DNA from: Actinomycetes bacterium
GTDB taxonomy: Bacteria; Actinomycetota; Actinomycetes; Mycobacteriales; Jatrophihabitantaceae
NCBI GenBank assembly: GCA_009780925.1
Contig: WQZC01000004.1
Location: 1-36,368, forward strand
Reading direction: 5' to 3'
Length of the DNA: 36,368 bases
Within the stretch, counting starts at the first letter, position 1. The number at the start of each line of letters is the position of its first letter. Of this stretch, positions 18,111 to 27,212 are shown in pieces. The position numbers and the translations under genes are program-made. The notes beneath the pieces are model-generated. The model did no database searches. It worked only from the letters and a program-made list of their open reading frames with translations, and had not been told where the DNA came from.

Positions 18111-18900
18111 CGCCGCGGGTCGGCGTGCCGTGACCAGTGACGCCGCGGTGCGGGCCAACCGCGGCTGGTGGGACGGCGACGCCGACGCCTACCACGCCGA
18201 GCACGGCGCGTTCCTCGGCGACGCGGACTTCGTGTGGTGCCCGGAGCGACTGCGCGAGGCGGATGCCCGGCTGCTCGGCGAAGTGCGCGGCCGCCGACTT
18301 CTCGAGGTTGGCTGCGGCGGGGCGATGTGTTCGCGCTGGCTGGCGGGCGAGGGCGCGCGGCCGGTCGCGATCGACCTGTCCGCCGGGATGCTGCGGCACG
18401 CGCGCGCGGGCGCGGCGCGCACCGGGGTGGCCGTGCCGCTGGTGCAGGCCGACGCGCAGCATCTGCCGTTCGCCGCGGGCTCCTTCGACCTCGCGTTCAC
18501 CGCGTTCGGCGCGGTGCCGTTCGTCACCGACTCAGCCGCCGTGATGCGCGAGGTCGCCCGGGTGCTTCGGCCCGGCGGCCGCTGGGTGTTCGCCACCACC
18601 CATCCCACCCGGTGGGCGTTCCCCGACGATCCCGGGCCTGCCGGGCTCACTGCGACCATGTCCTACTTCGACCGCAGCCCATACGTCGAGCACGGCGACG
18701 ACGGCGCGCCCAGCTACGTCGAGCAGCACCGGACCCTCGGCGACCGCGTCCGGGAGATCGTCGCGGCCGGGTTCGCGTTGGTCGATCTGATCGAACCGGA
18801 GTGGCCGGCCGAGCTGACCGCCGAGTGGGGCCAGTGGTCGCCGCGCCGGGGCGCGATCCTGCCCGGAACCGCCATCTACGTGTGCCAGCTGCCCGGCTGA
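18106..18900 (+). CDS. class I SAM-dependent methyltransferase
   Basis: RRLLEVGCGGAMCSRWLAGEGARPVAIDLSAGMLRHAR, LPFAAGSFDLAFTAFGAVPFV, EVARVLRPGGRWVFATTHP. Start could be the ATG at 18106 or the GTG at 18130. Confidence 0.88.
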   Translation: MSAAGRRAVTSDAAVRANRGWWDGDADAYHAEHGAFLGDADFVWCPERLREADARLLGEVRGRRLLEVGCGGAMCSRWLAGEGARPVAIDLSAGMLRHARAGAARTGVAVPLVQADAQHLPFAAGSFDLAFTAFGAVPFVTDSAAVMREVARVLRPGGRWVFATTHPTRWAFPDDPGPAGLTATMSYFDRSPYVEHGDDGAPSYVEQHRTLGDRVREIVAAGFALVDLIEPEWPAELTAEWGQWSPRRGAILPGTAIYVCQLPG

Positions 18901-18957
18901 GCCGCAACCCGGCCGCCCCGCTCGCCGCAGCCCGTCCCGCGCATGGCCGGCGCGCCG

Positions 18958-21666
18958 TCAGTGCGCGGCGTCGTGCCAGGTCGCGCCGACACCGACGGAA
19001 ACCTCTAGCGGCACGTCCAGTTCGAACGCGGTGCCCATCTCCCGGCGGACCAGCGCCTCGACCGACTCGCGCTCCCCCGGCGCCACCTCCAGCACCAGCT
19101 CGTCGTGCACTTGCAGCAGCAGCCGCGTGCGCGACCCGGCGGCGTCCAGCGCCCGGCTCACCCCGAGCATCGCGACCTTGATGATGTCCGCGGCGCTGCC
19201 CTGGATCGGCGCGTTGAGCGCCATCCGCTCGGCCATCTCGCGGCGCTGGCGGTTGTCCGAGGTCAAGTCGGGCAGGTACCGGCGCCGCCCCATGATCGTC
19301 TCGGTGTAGCCGGTGTGCCGCGCCTGCTCCACCACGGATTGCAGATAGTCACGCACCCCGCCGAACCGGGCGAAATAGGCGTCCATCTGGCCGCGCGCCT
19401 CATCCGGGGAGATCTTCAGCTGCTGCGCCAGGCCGAACGCGGACAACCCGTACACCAGGCCGTAGGACATCGCCTTGACCCGTCGGCGCAGCTCAGGGTC
19501 GACCTGGTCGGGCGGGACGTCGAAAGCGCGCGCGGCGACGAAGGTGTGCAGGTCCTCGCCGGTGCTGTATGCCTCGATCAGCCCGGCGTCGCGCGACAGG
19601 TGCGCCATGATCCGCATCTCGATCTGGCTGTAGTCGGCGGTTAGCAGCGTCTCGAACCCGGCGCCGACCACGAACGCCTCGCGGATCCGCCGGCCCTCGA
19701 CAGTGCGCACCGGGATGTTTTGCAAGTTGGGGTCGGTCGAGGACAGCCGGCCGGTGGCCGCGATCGTCTGGTTGAACGTGGTGTGGATCCGCCCGCCGTC
19801 GTCGATCAGCGGCAGCAGCGAGTCGACCACGGTTCGCAGCCGGGCGACCTCCCGGTGCCGCAGCAGGTGCTCCAGCACCGGGTGGCCGGTCTTGGCGAAC
19901 AAGTCGGCTAGCGCGTCGGCGTCGGTGGTGTAGCCGGTCTTGATCCGCTTGGTCTTGGGCAGGCCCAACTGGTCGAACAGGACCTCCTGCAGCTGCTTGG
20001 GCGAGCCCAAGTTGAACTGCCGGCCGACCGCGGCGCGCGCGTCGCGCTCGGCGTCGGCGACGGCACCGGCCAGGTCGGCGCGCAACGCCGCCAGCCGGTC
20101 GGCGTCAGCGGCGATGCCGACCGCCTCCATCTCGGTGAGCACGAACGTCAGCGGCAGCTCCAACTCGGCCAGCAGCCCAGTCGCGCCGCGACCGGCCAGG
20201 TCGGCGTCGAGGGCGTCGGCAAGGTCGCGGATGGCCTCGGCGCGGACCGTCTCGACCTGGGCCAACGCCTCCTCGGATTCCTCCAGTCCGCCGTCCAGGG
20301 TCAGTTGGCCGCTCGGCTCGGCGTCGGCGCGCAGCTCGCGGCGCAGGTAGCGCAACGACAGGTCGCCCAGATCGAAGGAGCGCTGCCCGGGCAGCGCCAG
20401 GTAGGCCGCCAGCTGGGTGTCGCTGGTGACCCCGGCGAGCGCCCAGCCGTGCTGGCGCAGCGCCAGCAGCGGCCCTTTCACGTCATGCGCCGCTTTCGGG
20501 ACCGCTGGGTCGGCCAGCCAGTCGGCCAGCGCGCGCTCGTCGCCGGCGCCCAGTTGCTCGGGCGCCACGAACGCCCCGGCTCCGTCGGCGGCGGCCAGCG
20601 CCACCCCGGTCAGCGCGCCGCCGCCGCGCCCCCAATGTCCCCGGAAGGCGACGCCGACCCGGCGGCCATCGCGCGCGTGCGCGGCCAGCCAAGGCGCCAC
20701 CTCCCCGTCGCCGAGGCGCGTGGCGGCCACCGTGAAGCCGGATTCCGCTTCCGGCTCGGCGGACGCCAGCTGCGCGAACAGCCGGTCCCGCAACACCCGG
20801 AATTGCAGATTGTCGAACAGGGTGTGCACCTCGTCGCGGTCCCAGGGCTGACGCGCGAGATCGTCGACGCTCACCTCGAGCGGAACGTCACGCACCAGTT
20901 CGGTCAGCTGCCGGTTGCGGATCACCGACGCCAGGTTCGCGCGCAGCGCCTCTCCCACCTTGCCCTTCACCGCGCCCACACCGGCGACCAGGGCGTCGAA
21001 GGAGCCGAACTCGCGCACCCACTTGGCGGCGGTCTTCTCCCCCACCCCGGGGATGCCGGGCAGGTTGTCGCTCGGGTCGCCGCGCAGCGCGGCGAAGTCC
21101 GGGTACTGCGCCGGGGTCAGCCCGTAGCGGGCCATCACCTCCTCGGGGGTGAAGCGGATCAGGTCGCTGACGCCTTTGCGCGGGAAGAGCACCGTCACTT
21201 GGTCGTTGACCAGTTGCAGGCAGTCCCGGTCGCCGGTGGTGATCAGCACCGGCAGTCCCGCGGCGGTGGCCCGCGCGGTGACCGTGGCGAGCAGGTCGTC
21301 GGCCTCGAACCCCTCCCGTTTCAGCGCCGGGATGCGCAGCGCGGCCAGCACCTGCTCGATCAGCGAGACCTGGCCGACGAACTCCTCCGGGGTCTCGCGC
21401 CGACCCGCCTTGTACTCGCTGTACGCGTCATTGCGGAACGTCTTTCGGGACACGTCGAACGCGACCGCCACATGGGTGGGCTCCTCGGCGCGCAACAGGT
21501 TGATCAACATCGAGGTGAAGCCGTATACGGCGTTGGTCGGCTGACCCGTCGTGGTGGCCATCTCGACCTCGCGCAGGGCGTAGAACGCCCGGTAGGCCAA
21601 CGAATGCCCATCTAGTAGAAGCAGGCGAGGACTCACATTCGCGAGTGTAGGCGCCGGCCCCGACAA
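18958..21666 (-). CDS. polA: DNA polymerase I
   Basis: N-terminal 5' nuclease (LLLLDGHSLAYRAFYAL, GEKTAAKWVREFG), polymerase motifs (TADYSQIEMRIMAHLS, KAMSYGLVYGLSAFGLAQQL, LLLQVHDELVLEVA). Start may be a GTG at 21636. Confidence 0.97.
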   Translation of the reverse strand: MSGPAPTLANVSPRLLLLDGHSLAYRAFYALREVEMATTTGQPTNAVYGFTSMLINLLRAEEPTHVAVAFDVSRKTFRNDAYSEYKAGRRETPEEFVGQVSLIEQVLAALRIPALKREGFEADDLLATVTARATAAGLPVLITTGDRDCLQLVNDQVTVLFPRKGVSDLIRFTPEEVMARYGLTPAQYPDFAALRGDPSDNLPGIPGVGEKTAAKWVREFGSFDALVAGVGAVKGKVGEALRANLASVIRNRQLTELVRDVPLEVSVDDLARQPWDRDEVHTLFDNLQFRVLRDRLFAQLASAEPEAESGFTVAATRLGDGEVAPWLAAHARDGRRVGVAFRGHWGRGGGALTGVALAAADGAGAFVAPEQLGAGDERALADWLADPAVPKAAHDVKGPLLALRQHGWALAGVTSDTQLAAYLALPGQRSFDLGDLSLRYLRRELRADAEPSGQLTLDGGLEESEEALAQVETVRAEAIRDLADALDADLAGRGATGLLAELELPLTFVLTEMEAVGIAADADRLAALRADLAGAVADAERDARAAVGRQFNLGSPKQLQEVLFDQLGLPKTKRIKTGYTTDADALADLFAKTGHPVLEHLLRHREVARLRTVVDSLLPLIDDGGRIHTTFNQTIAATGRLSSTDPNLQNIPVRTVEGRRIREAFVVGAGFETLLTADYSQIEMRIMAHLSRDAGLIEAYSTGEDLHTFVAARAFDVPPDQVDPELRRRVKAMSYGLVYGLSAFGLAQQLKISPDEARGQMDAYFARFGGVRDYLQSVVEQARHTGYTETIMGRRRYLPDLTSDNRQRREMAERMALNAPIQGSAADIIKVAMLGVSRALDAAGSRTRLLLQVHDELVLEVAPGERESVEALVRREMGTAFELDVPLEVSVGVGATWHDAAH

Positions 21667-21735
21667 GTTCGGCGGCTCGCGGCCCGCGCGGGCGCGGTTC
21701 GGGGTGCCGCGCGGGCGCGGCGCGGGACGGCACGC

Positions 21736-22335
21736 TCAGGCGCCGCGACGAATCGGCCGCGTGACCAGCCGGGGCCGTGACTCACGCCCCCGGGTGCGCC
21801 GCAGCGCGGCCACCCGATCCGCAGGCTCGGCCATGCCCAGGGAGCGGCGCAGCACCGCGGTGGGCGCCACCCGGCGCACCACCAGCGGCGCGAAACCAAG
21901 CCGGGCGAAGTAGCGGTTAACTTCCCGCGAGCCGGCGATGGCGCTGACCATCACGTAGTCGATTTCCCTCGCCGCGGCGGCCTGCACCGCTGCGGCGAGC
22001 AGCGTGCGCGCCACGCCGCGCCGCCGGTGCCCAGGCGACACCGCCAGGTGCGTGACGCTGATGACCGGGGTGGCGGTGAGCGCGGCCACCTCGTCCTCGC
22101 CGAGCACGATCAGGCCGGCCAACTCACCGGACCCCTCCTCCAGCGCGACCAGGACGGTGCGCCCCGGGTCCGCGATGATCTCGGCGAGCCGGCACGGCAG
22201 GGCGGCCTCGGACTCGGCGCGCAACCGGCGCGCGCGCGGCGAAGTGGGCCAAAGGTCGGTCGCGCCCACCAGTTCCACCAGCGCGGCGACATCGGCCGCC
22301 TCGGCGGGACGTACCTTGACGTGACTACGTGACAC
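21736..22335 (-). CDS. GNAT-family N-acetyltransferase
   Basis: VKVRPAEAADVAALVELV, VISVTHLAVSPGHRRRGVARTLLAAAVQAAAAREIDYVMVSA, NRYFARLGFAPL. GTG start at 22335. Confidence 0.85.
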   Translation of the reverse strand: MSRSHVKVRPAEAADVAALVELVGATDLWPTSPRARRLRAESEAALPCRLAEIIADPGRTVLVALEEGSGELAGLIVLGEDEVAALTATPVISVTHLAVSPGHRRRGVARTLLAAAVQAAAAREIDYVMVSAIAGSREVNRYFARLGFAPLVVRRVAPTAVLRRSLGMAEPADRVAALRRTRGRESRPRLVTRPIRRGA

Positions 22336-22418
22336 GTGTGCTCTCCAATGAATCACCGTTGACACGCGAGCGACTGGCACGCGGGGACCACCCGACCCTA
22401 GCGGAGCGCTCCAGCGCG

Positions 22419-23042
22419 CTACGCCGAGGCCGCCCCGTCCCCTTGCAGCACCAGCTCGGCGACCGCGCGCATCGAGGTCCGGTGGTCCATCGCCGCGCGT
22501 TGGATCCACCGGAACGCCTCCGGCTCGCTCATTCCGTGCGCCAACATCAGCGCTCCCTTGGCCCGTTCGATGAGCTTGCGGGCCTCCAACCGCTCCTGCA
22601 ACCCGCTTACCTCGTCCTCGAGCGCCTTGATCTCCGCGAAGCGGGCCATGGCCATCTCTATCGCCGGCACCAGGTCGCTCTTTTGGAACGGCTTGACCAA
22701 GTACGCCATCGCGCCGGCGTCCCGGGCCCGCTCCACCAACTCCCGCTGGCTGAACGCGGTGAGCATGATGACCGGCGCGATGCGCTCGCCGGCGATCTTC
22801 GCCGCCGCGCTGATGCCGTCCAGCTTCGGCATCTTGATGTCGCAGATAACCAAGTCCGGCCGCGTCTCGAAGGCCAGCGCGATGGCTTGCTCGCCATCGG
22901 CCGCCTCGCCGACTATCTGATGCCCTTCCTCGACCAGCATCTCGCTCAGGTCCAGCCGGATCAGCGCCTCGTCCTCGGCGATCAGCACCCGCAGCGGGGT
23001 CGGCGCGTCCGCGCGCCTAGTCGATGTCGCCACCGCCGCCAT
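22419..23042 (-). CDS. ANTAR-domain response regulator
   Basis: Receiver LRVLIAEDEALIRLDLSEMLVEEGHQIVGEAADG...PDLVICDIKMPKLDG...YLVKPF. ANTAR RKLIERAKGALMLAHGMSEPEAFRWIQRAAMDHR. Confidence 0.95.
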   Translation of the reverse strand: MAAVATSTRRADAPTPLRVLIAEDEALIRLDLSEMLVEEGHQIVGEAADGEQAIALAFETRPDLVICDIKMPKLDGISAAAKIAGERIAPVIMLTAFSQRELVERARDAGAMAYLVKPFQKSDLVPAIEMAMARFAEIKALEDEVSGLQERLEARKLIERAKGALMLAHGMSEPEAFRWIQRAAMDHRTSMRAVAELVLQGDGAASA

Positions 23043-23165
23043 CACCCCTCCGGCTCGTTCGCGGGCGCAGCGAGGGATCCCTGCGCTGCGAGGCACAGCG
23101 TATCGCCGGGTACCATCACCTCTGCCACGCGCACCGCGGCCCGCCGCTGCGGCGCGAGTCGGCAC

Positions 23166-23242
23166 GCCCCTGTATCCCAACTGGCAGAGGAAGCGGATTC
23201 AAAACCCGCCCAGTGAGGGTTCGACTCCCTCCGGGGGTACCA
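23166..23242 (+). tRNA. tRNA with CAA anticodon (nominally Leu) but short variable loop; 3' CCA encoded; integration-site candidate
   Basis: Acceptor GCCCCTG/CGGGGGT (G-U pairs allowed), anticodon arm GCGGA-TTCAAAA-CCCGC, T-arm GAGGG-TTCGACT-CCCTC, then ACCA. Confidence 0.8.
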
Positions 23243-25241
23243 TAGCCGCCTTACTCGAACTCTGGTCAAGATCGATTTGGCGTAGTGGGACGCCGGCCAG
23301 GGCGGTAATTTCTCGGGTTGTTTGTCCGGGAATATAGGCGTTTTCGGGGCCAGTTGCCGCGATGGGCGCGGTGTGGCCCAGCCCCGGGGTGAGGGTCGTT
23401 TGGCCTCGGTGGAGGCCGGTTTCGGGACCGACAGCGGCTTGTGGGGCCGGATTTGGCGTGGCGGTTCGACTAAGTTTCGCCGAGGTATCGCGGTTGGCCA
23501 GGCTGTCCGGTTCGGCTATTTGCCTTCTTTGTCCGTTAGTGCCTGTCCAGGCTGTTTGTGCCGGTTCCTCGCTTGTAGCGTGGGCGGTAGCTGCGGCCAG
23601 GATGGTGGTTTCAAGGTCTTTGAGCTGCTGGAGCCCGTCGGCGTAGACGGCTTCGGCGATGGCGGGTTCTTTTGTGTCGGGTTCGAGGTGGATGTAGATC
23701 TTGCTGAAGATAGCGGCGTTGAGTTGCTTCTTAGCTTGTTCTGGAGCGAGTGGATGGTTGTACCAGGCCGCGGGGTTCTCCAGGAACTTGAGGGCTTCGC
23801 GCAAGTTGACCGCGCCTTGGTTTATGTCGCCGGGCATGGAGATCAACTGGCGTTCGACGCCGTCGCGTTCGCTCTGGATCTGGGCGAGCTTGTCCCGAAT
23901 CGCATCGGCGGGCACGGTGCCGTCCAGGGCCAGATCTATTAGCCGTTGCTCTTGTTGTTCCAGCCTGGCGAGTTGGTTTTCGGCTTGCTGACGGGCGAGA
24001 ACATCGGACGCGGCAAAGTCGGCCAGAATCTGGTCGACGGCTTGATTCATGGCGACGACGAACTCGGCCGTGAAGCCGACGTGCCGGTAGTACCGGGCCA
24101 GCGCGGTCTCGATGAGTTCCACGCCGATGTACGGGACGTGCAGATGCGGCTGATCTTCGAAGGTGCGGCCATTGCAGAAGTAGTGCCAATAATACTGTTG
24201 TTTGCCTTTGGTGTGGTTGAGGATCATGCGACGTTCCAGGCCCTGGTCGTGGCACTGGCCGCACCAGAGCATGCCTTTGAGTAGGTGGTCGTGGATGCGT
24301 CGGCGGGTTCCGGTGACGCCCCGGGTGGCGGTGGCGGCCTGGACAGCGTCGAAGAGTTCACGGTCGATCAGCGGCTGGTGCCGGCCGGGGTACAGCTCGC
24401 CTTTGTAGGTGATGTAGCCGAGGTAGTAGGGGTCGCGTAACAGGTTGGCCATCGTGGAATCGGCCAGCGGCCTGGCGGGCCGGTTGCTGGTCGGTCGGGA
24501 CACGAACCCACGTTCTCCCAGGGTGCGGCAGATGTCGTTCAGGGTTGCCCCGTCGCGATACATCTCGAAGGCCGGTTTGATGAACTGGGCACGCTCCGGG
24601 TCAAGGGCGACGGTGCGGATCTCGTGGCCGTTGACCAGTTCACGAACGTTCAAATAGCCGATGGGTGCGCGGCCGAGGGTGCCGCCGTTTTTGGCTTTCT
24701 CGCCCATCTTGTAGGCGATGTCCTGGCCGTCTTGCTGGGAGCGGAACTGGGCCATCGCCGACAGCACGCCTTGCATGAACTGGCCCTCGGGAGTGGCGTC
24801 GATCGGTTCGGTCGCTGAGACCAGGCTGACTCCCCGGCGGCGGAACTGGTCCATCACCAGCGCCTCGTCGATGCGGTTGCGGGCCAGCCGGGACAGTTTG
24901 TGGACGATGACGTGACTGACATCTTTGTCGGTTTTGATGCGGGCCAGCATTTTCTGGAACTCGAGGCGATGTTCGGTCTCCCGTCCGGACCGGCCGGGTT
25001 CGACATACTCCCCCACGACTTCCAGGCCGAGTTGTTCGGCTTTACGCAAGCAGGATTTGCGTTGGGCGGGCAGACTGATGCCTTCGGGGTCATAGTCAGT
25101 GTGTAACTGTTTTGGGTCCGACACCCGCAGGTAGAGCACCGCCCTGGCCGTCGCCGTCGGTGCCGGGGGCTTGCGGACGCTGTTTCCACCCGCGTTGTGT
25201 ACGTGTCGGATGGCTGGTTTGGCTGGCAACACGGTCGTCAT
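23199..25241 (-). CDS. large serine recombinase/integrase with C-terminus encoded across the tRNA 3' half
   Basis: Catalytic domain VLYLRVSDPKQ...VIVHKLSRLARNR. Recombinase domain GRAPIGYLNV...DSTMANLLRDPYYLGYITYKGELYPG. Zinc ribbon GMLWCGQCHDQG...YFCNG, coiled coil. RBS CCGAAAGGAAACACTGATG. Tail MVPPEGVEPSLGGF* is antisense tRNA. Confidence 0.95.
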   Translation of the reverse strand: MTTVLPAKPAIRHVHNAGGNSVRKPPAPTATARAVLYLRVSDPKQLHTDYDPEGISLPAQRKSCLRKAEQLGLEVVGEYVEPGRSGRETEHRLEFQKMLARIKTDKDVSHVIVHKLSRLARNRIDEALVMDQFRRRGVSLVSATEPIDATPEGQFMQGVLSAMAQFRSQQDGQDIAYKMGEKAKNGGTLGRAPIGYLNVRELVNGHEIRTVALDPERAQFIKPAFEMYRDGATLNDICRTLGERGFVSRPTSNRPARPLADSTMANLLRDPYYLGYITYKGELYPGRHQPLIDRELFDAVQAATATRGVTGTRRRIHDHLLKGMLWCGQCHDQGLERRMILNHTKGKQQYYWHYFCNGRTFEDQPHLHVPYIGVELIETALARYYRHVGFTAEFVVAMNQAVDQILADFAASDVLARQQAENQLARLEQQEQRLIDLALDGTVPADAIRDKLAQIQSERDGVERQLISMPGDINQGAVNLREALKFLENPAAWYNHPLAPEQAKKQLNAAIFSKIYIHLEPDTKEPAIAEAVYADGLQQLKDLETTILAAATAHATSEEPAQTAWTGTNGQRRQIAEPDSLANRDTSAKLSRTATPNPAPQAAVGPETGLHRGQTTLTPGLGHTAPIAATGPENAYIPGQTTREITALAGVPLRQIDLDQSSSKAAMVPPEGVEPSLGGF

Positions 25242-25286
25242 CAGTGTTTCCTTTCGGTCGGTCGGTTCCTGTCAGGTCGTGGAGAT

Positions 25287-26855
25287 TCAGCTTGTGGTAG
25301 ATCGCGGCAGAAGATTGCACGGGAACGACGCGAGCCGTAGTTTTTCGGTCAGCGCGGCCTGGCATGTCTGTTTCGCGAGGCGTATGCGGGCTGCGGTTTC
25401 GGTGAAGAAGGCGGCGGTCTGGGTTGGTGAGTTGACAGCAGTTCTGACAGCAACAAGCCCGCAAAAGTTGCAGTTAGCGCGGGTTCGCAGGTGTGTGATA
25501 ACTGGGGTCGGAAGGCCGGTTAATAGGGTCGGAATATGCCTCATAACCATCAGGTCGTTGGTTCGAATCCAACCCCCGCCACCAGGATTATCCGGTAGAT
25601 TTACCGCCGTTGGAGGCCCGTCCGCGGGCCTCTTGCCTTTTCTCATGATTAGTGATATGACTTGGTTTTGTTGCAGTTCTGACAGCAATTGTTGCTTGGT
25701 CGGGCTTATTTGTTCTATCGCGCGGCCGGCTAGTGCCTGGTCGATGCTGTCTAACGCGGCAGCCTGGATCGCGGTCGTGCCGTGCTGGTAGACCTGCTTG
25801 GTGGTCTGGATATCCGCGTGTCCGAGGATGGCTTGAATGTCCCGGTCTGGGACGCCGAGGTCTTTCAGGAACGTGGCGACGCCGTGACGGCCAGAGTGGA
25901 TAGTCGCTAGCGGTAGGCCGAGTTTGTTCGACAACAGCCGGAAGGTGCGCAGGAAGTTACGCGGCTCGACCGGCCGGCCGGTAGCGCTTTCCGTGATCAG
26001 CCCGTCCGGCCCAGGTTCAACACCGGTCTGATAGCCCGGGGGAACGCCCCGCTCGGCCGCGAGAGTGAGAAGACGCTCGCGGAAGCCGTGCACGAGCGGC
26101 AGCGGGCGCTCGCCTGCCTTGGTCTTGACTTTCCCGACCCGAAGTTCGCCGCCGGCGCGTTGCACTTGCTGGCGGACGCGGAACTCGTTCTTGCCGAAGT
26201 CCACGTCGCACCAGCGAAGTCCGAGGGCCTCGCCTTCGCGAAGCCCATAGACCCGGGTGAGGTAGTAGGCGACATACCACTGGTGGCTCGCGGCGGCTGC
26301 CAAGAACTGCCGTGTTTGTTCCGGCGTCCATATGGTGACCGGTTTCGGGGTGTAGCCGGGCAGCTCGACCAGCCTGGCCACGTTACGGAACACGATCTCT
26401 CTGCGCATCGCGCAGGTCAACGCCGAAGACAATGTTTCGCGGAACCGGTGGATCACTCGCGGCGAACATCCTTGAGCCTGCAACCGGTAGATAGCTTGCT
26501 GGACATCCTGGACGTTCAGCTTATCGATGCGGGTTCTTCCGAGCAGCGGCCGGATGTGAAGCCGCACCGCCTGCTCGTAATAGTCATAGGTCGACGGACG
26601 GTTGCGCGCCTTAACGGTTTTCTCCATCCAGTCCTCGACGAACTCCCCGACCGTCCAGCCCCGCCTCACGAACGGAAGGTTTCTGCGTTCTTGCTCACGT
26701 ATCTGCGACAGTCTGTCCCGTGCCTCTACCTGGGAATGAGCCAGCACGGCCTTCCGTACTCGCGCCCCGTCGGGCAGGGTCACGAAGACCTGGGCACACC
26801 AGCGGCCATCTTTACGCTGGAAGATGGTGCCCTCGCCTCGAGATCTACGCGACAT
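25287..26855 (-). CDS. tyrosine recombinase/integrase whose ORF reads through a tRNA-like att core
   Basis: SRGEGTIFQRKDGRWCAQV, YGLREGEALGLRWCDVDF, HSGRHGVATFLKDLG, ILGHADIQTTKQVYQHGT (R, HxxR, LGH, Y). Tail NPGGGGWIRTNDLMVMRHIP is antisense of a tRNA 3' half. Confidence 0.93.
   Translation of the reverse strand: MSRRSRGEGTIFQRKDGRWCAQVFVTLPDGARVRKAVLAHSQVEARDRLSQIREQERRNLPFVRRGWTVGEFVEDWMEKTVKARNRPSTYDYYEQAVRLHIRPLLGRTRIDKLNVQDVQQAIYRLQAQGCSPRVIHRFRETLSSALTCAMRREIVFRNVARLVELPGYTPKPVTIWTPEQTRQFLAAAASHQWYVAYYLTRVYGLREGEALGLRWCDVDFGKNEFRVRQQVQRAGGELRVGKVKTKAGERPLPLVHGFRERLLTLAAERGVPPGYQTGVEPGPDGLITESATGRPVEPRNFLRTFRLLSNKLGLPLATIHSGRHGVATFLKDLGVPDRDIQAILGHADIQTTKQVYQHGTTAIQAAALDSIDQALAGRAIEQISPTKQQLLSELQQNQVISLIMRKGKRPADGPPTAVNLPDNPGGGGWIRTNDLMVMRHIPTLLTGLPTPVITHLRTRANCNFCGLVAVRTAVNSPTQTAAFFTETAARIRLAKQTCQAALTEKLRLASFPCNLLPRSTTS
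25540..25584 (+). other. tRNA-Met-like 3' half (anticodon loop to CCA), probable att core of the tyrosine integrase
   Basis: CTCATAACCATCAGGTC-GTTGG-TTCGAAT-CCAAC-CCCCGCC-ACCA. T-arm is perfect; no matching GGCGGGG 5' acceptor strand was found upstream. Confidence 0.8.
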
Positions 26856-27084
26856 GGCCGCCCCCGTACTGGATCGGGTCACGTCGCGACTCGATAAATG
26901 CTTGGAAATCCGCGACCGGGATCAGCCGGCGCGACCCGATCCGGATCGAGCCGAGTTGGCGTTCCCGTAGTAACTTGTAGATCGTCCACTGGCTGGTCTT
27001 CAACAATTCAGCCGTCTCCGGCACCGTCAACACGGCCGCATGGCCGAGTTTGGCTGTGATAGTTTCTCTTCGTTTTGGATTCAT
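26845..27084 (-). CDS. MerR/HTH_17-type excisionase/DNA-binding protein
   Basis: LTVPETAELLKTSQWTIYKLLRERQLGSIRIGSRRLIPVADFQAFIESRRD. SD AAGGAGGACGAATG. Stop overlaps the integrase start. Confidence 0.92.
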   Translation of the reverse strand: MNPKRRETITAKLGHAAVLTVPETAELLKTSQWTIYKLLRERQLGSIRIGSRRLIPVADFQAFIESRRDPIQYGGGHVA

Positions 27085-27184
27085 TCGTCCTCCTTCCCAC
27101 CACATTCACATATACTCATCTGCAATACTCTTCTACTATTCACACCAGAATGTCGGCCGTTTCGGGCGTATAATTGGCATTACC

Positions 27185-27212
27185 ACTATAGCTCAGTTTC
27201 CTAAAATAGCAA
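27185..27212 (-). promoter_or_regulatory. sigma70-like promoter upstream of xis-int
   Basis: Minus strand CTTGCTATTTTAGGAAACTGAGCTATAGT: -35 TTGCTA, 16-bp spacer, -10 TATAGT. Confidence 0.6.

Noticed and set aside
17928-18158. Minus-strand ORF of repeated peptide (GSPTAMARPRRWLAHGD)
   Set aside because: Forced by the 17-bp tandem repeat being open in several frames. No RBS or domain.
20305-21615. 436-aa plus-strand ORF
   Set aside because: Antisense to polA, arising from GC-rich third positions.
23199-23240. VPPEGVEPSLGGF tail as a protein domain or motif
   Set aside because: It is the antisense translation of a tRNA T-arm/acceptor, a common artefact. Kept only as evidence that the recombinase ORF overlaps the tRNA.
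23322-23942. 206-aa plus-strand ORF (and 23946..24284)
   Set aside because: Antisense to the large serine recombinase.
25500-25584. Complete functional tRNA-Met
   Set aside because: Only the anticodon-to-CCA half fits. Upstream sequence does not form the acceptor, D or anticodon 5' strands.
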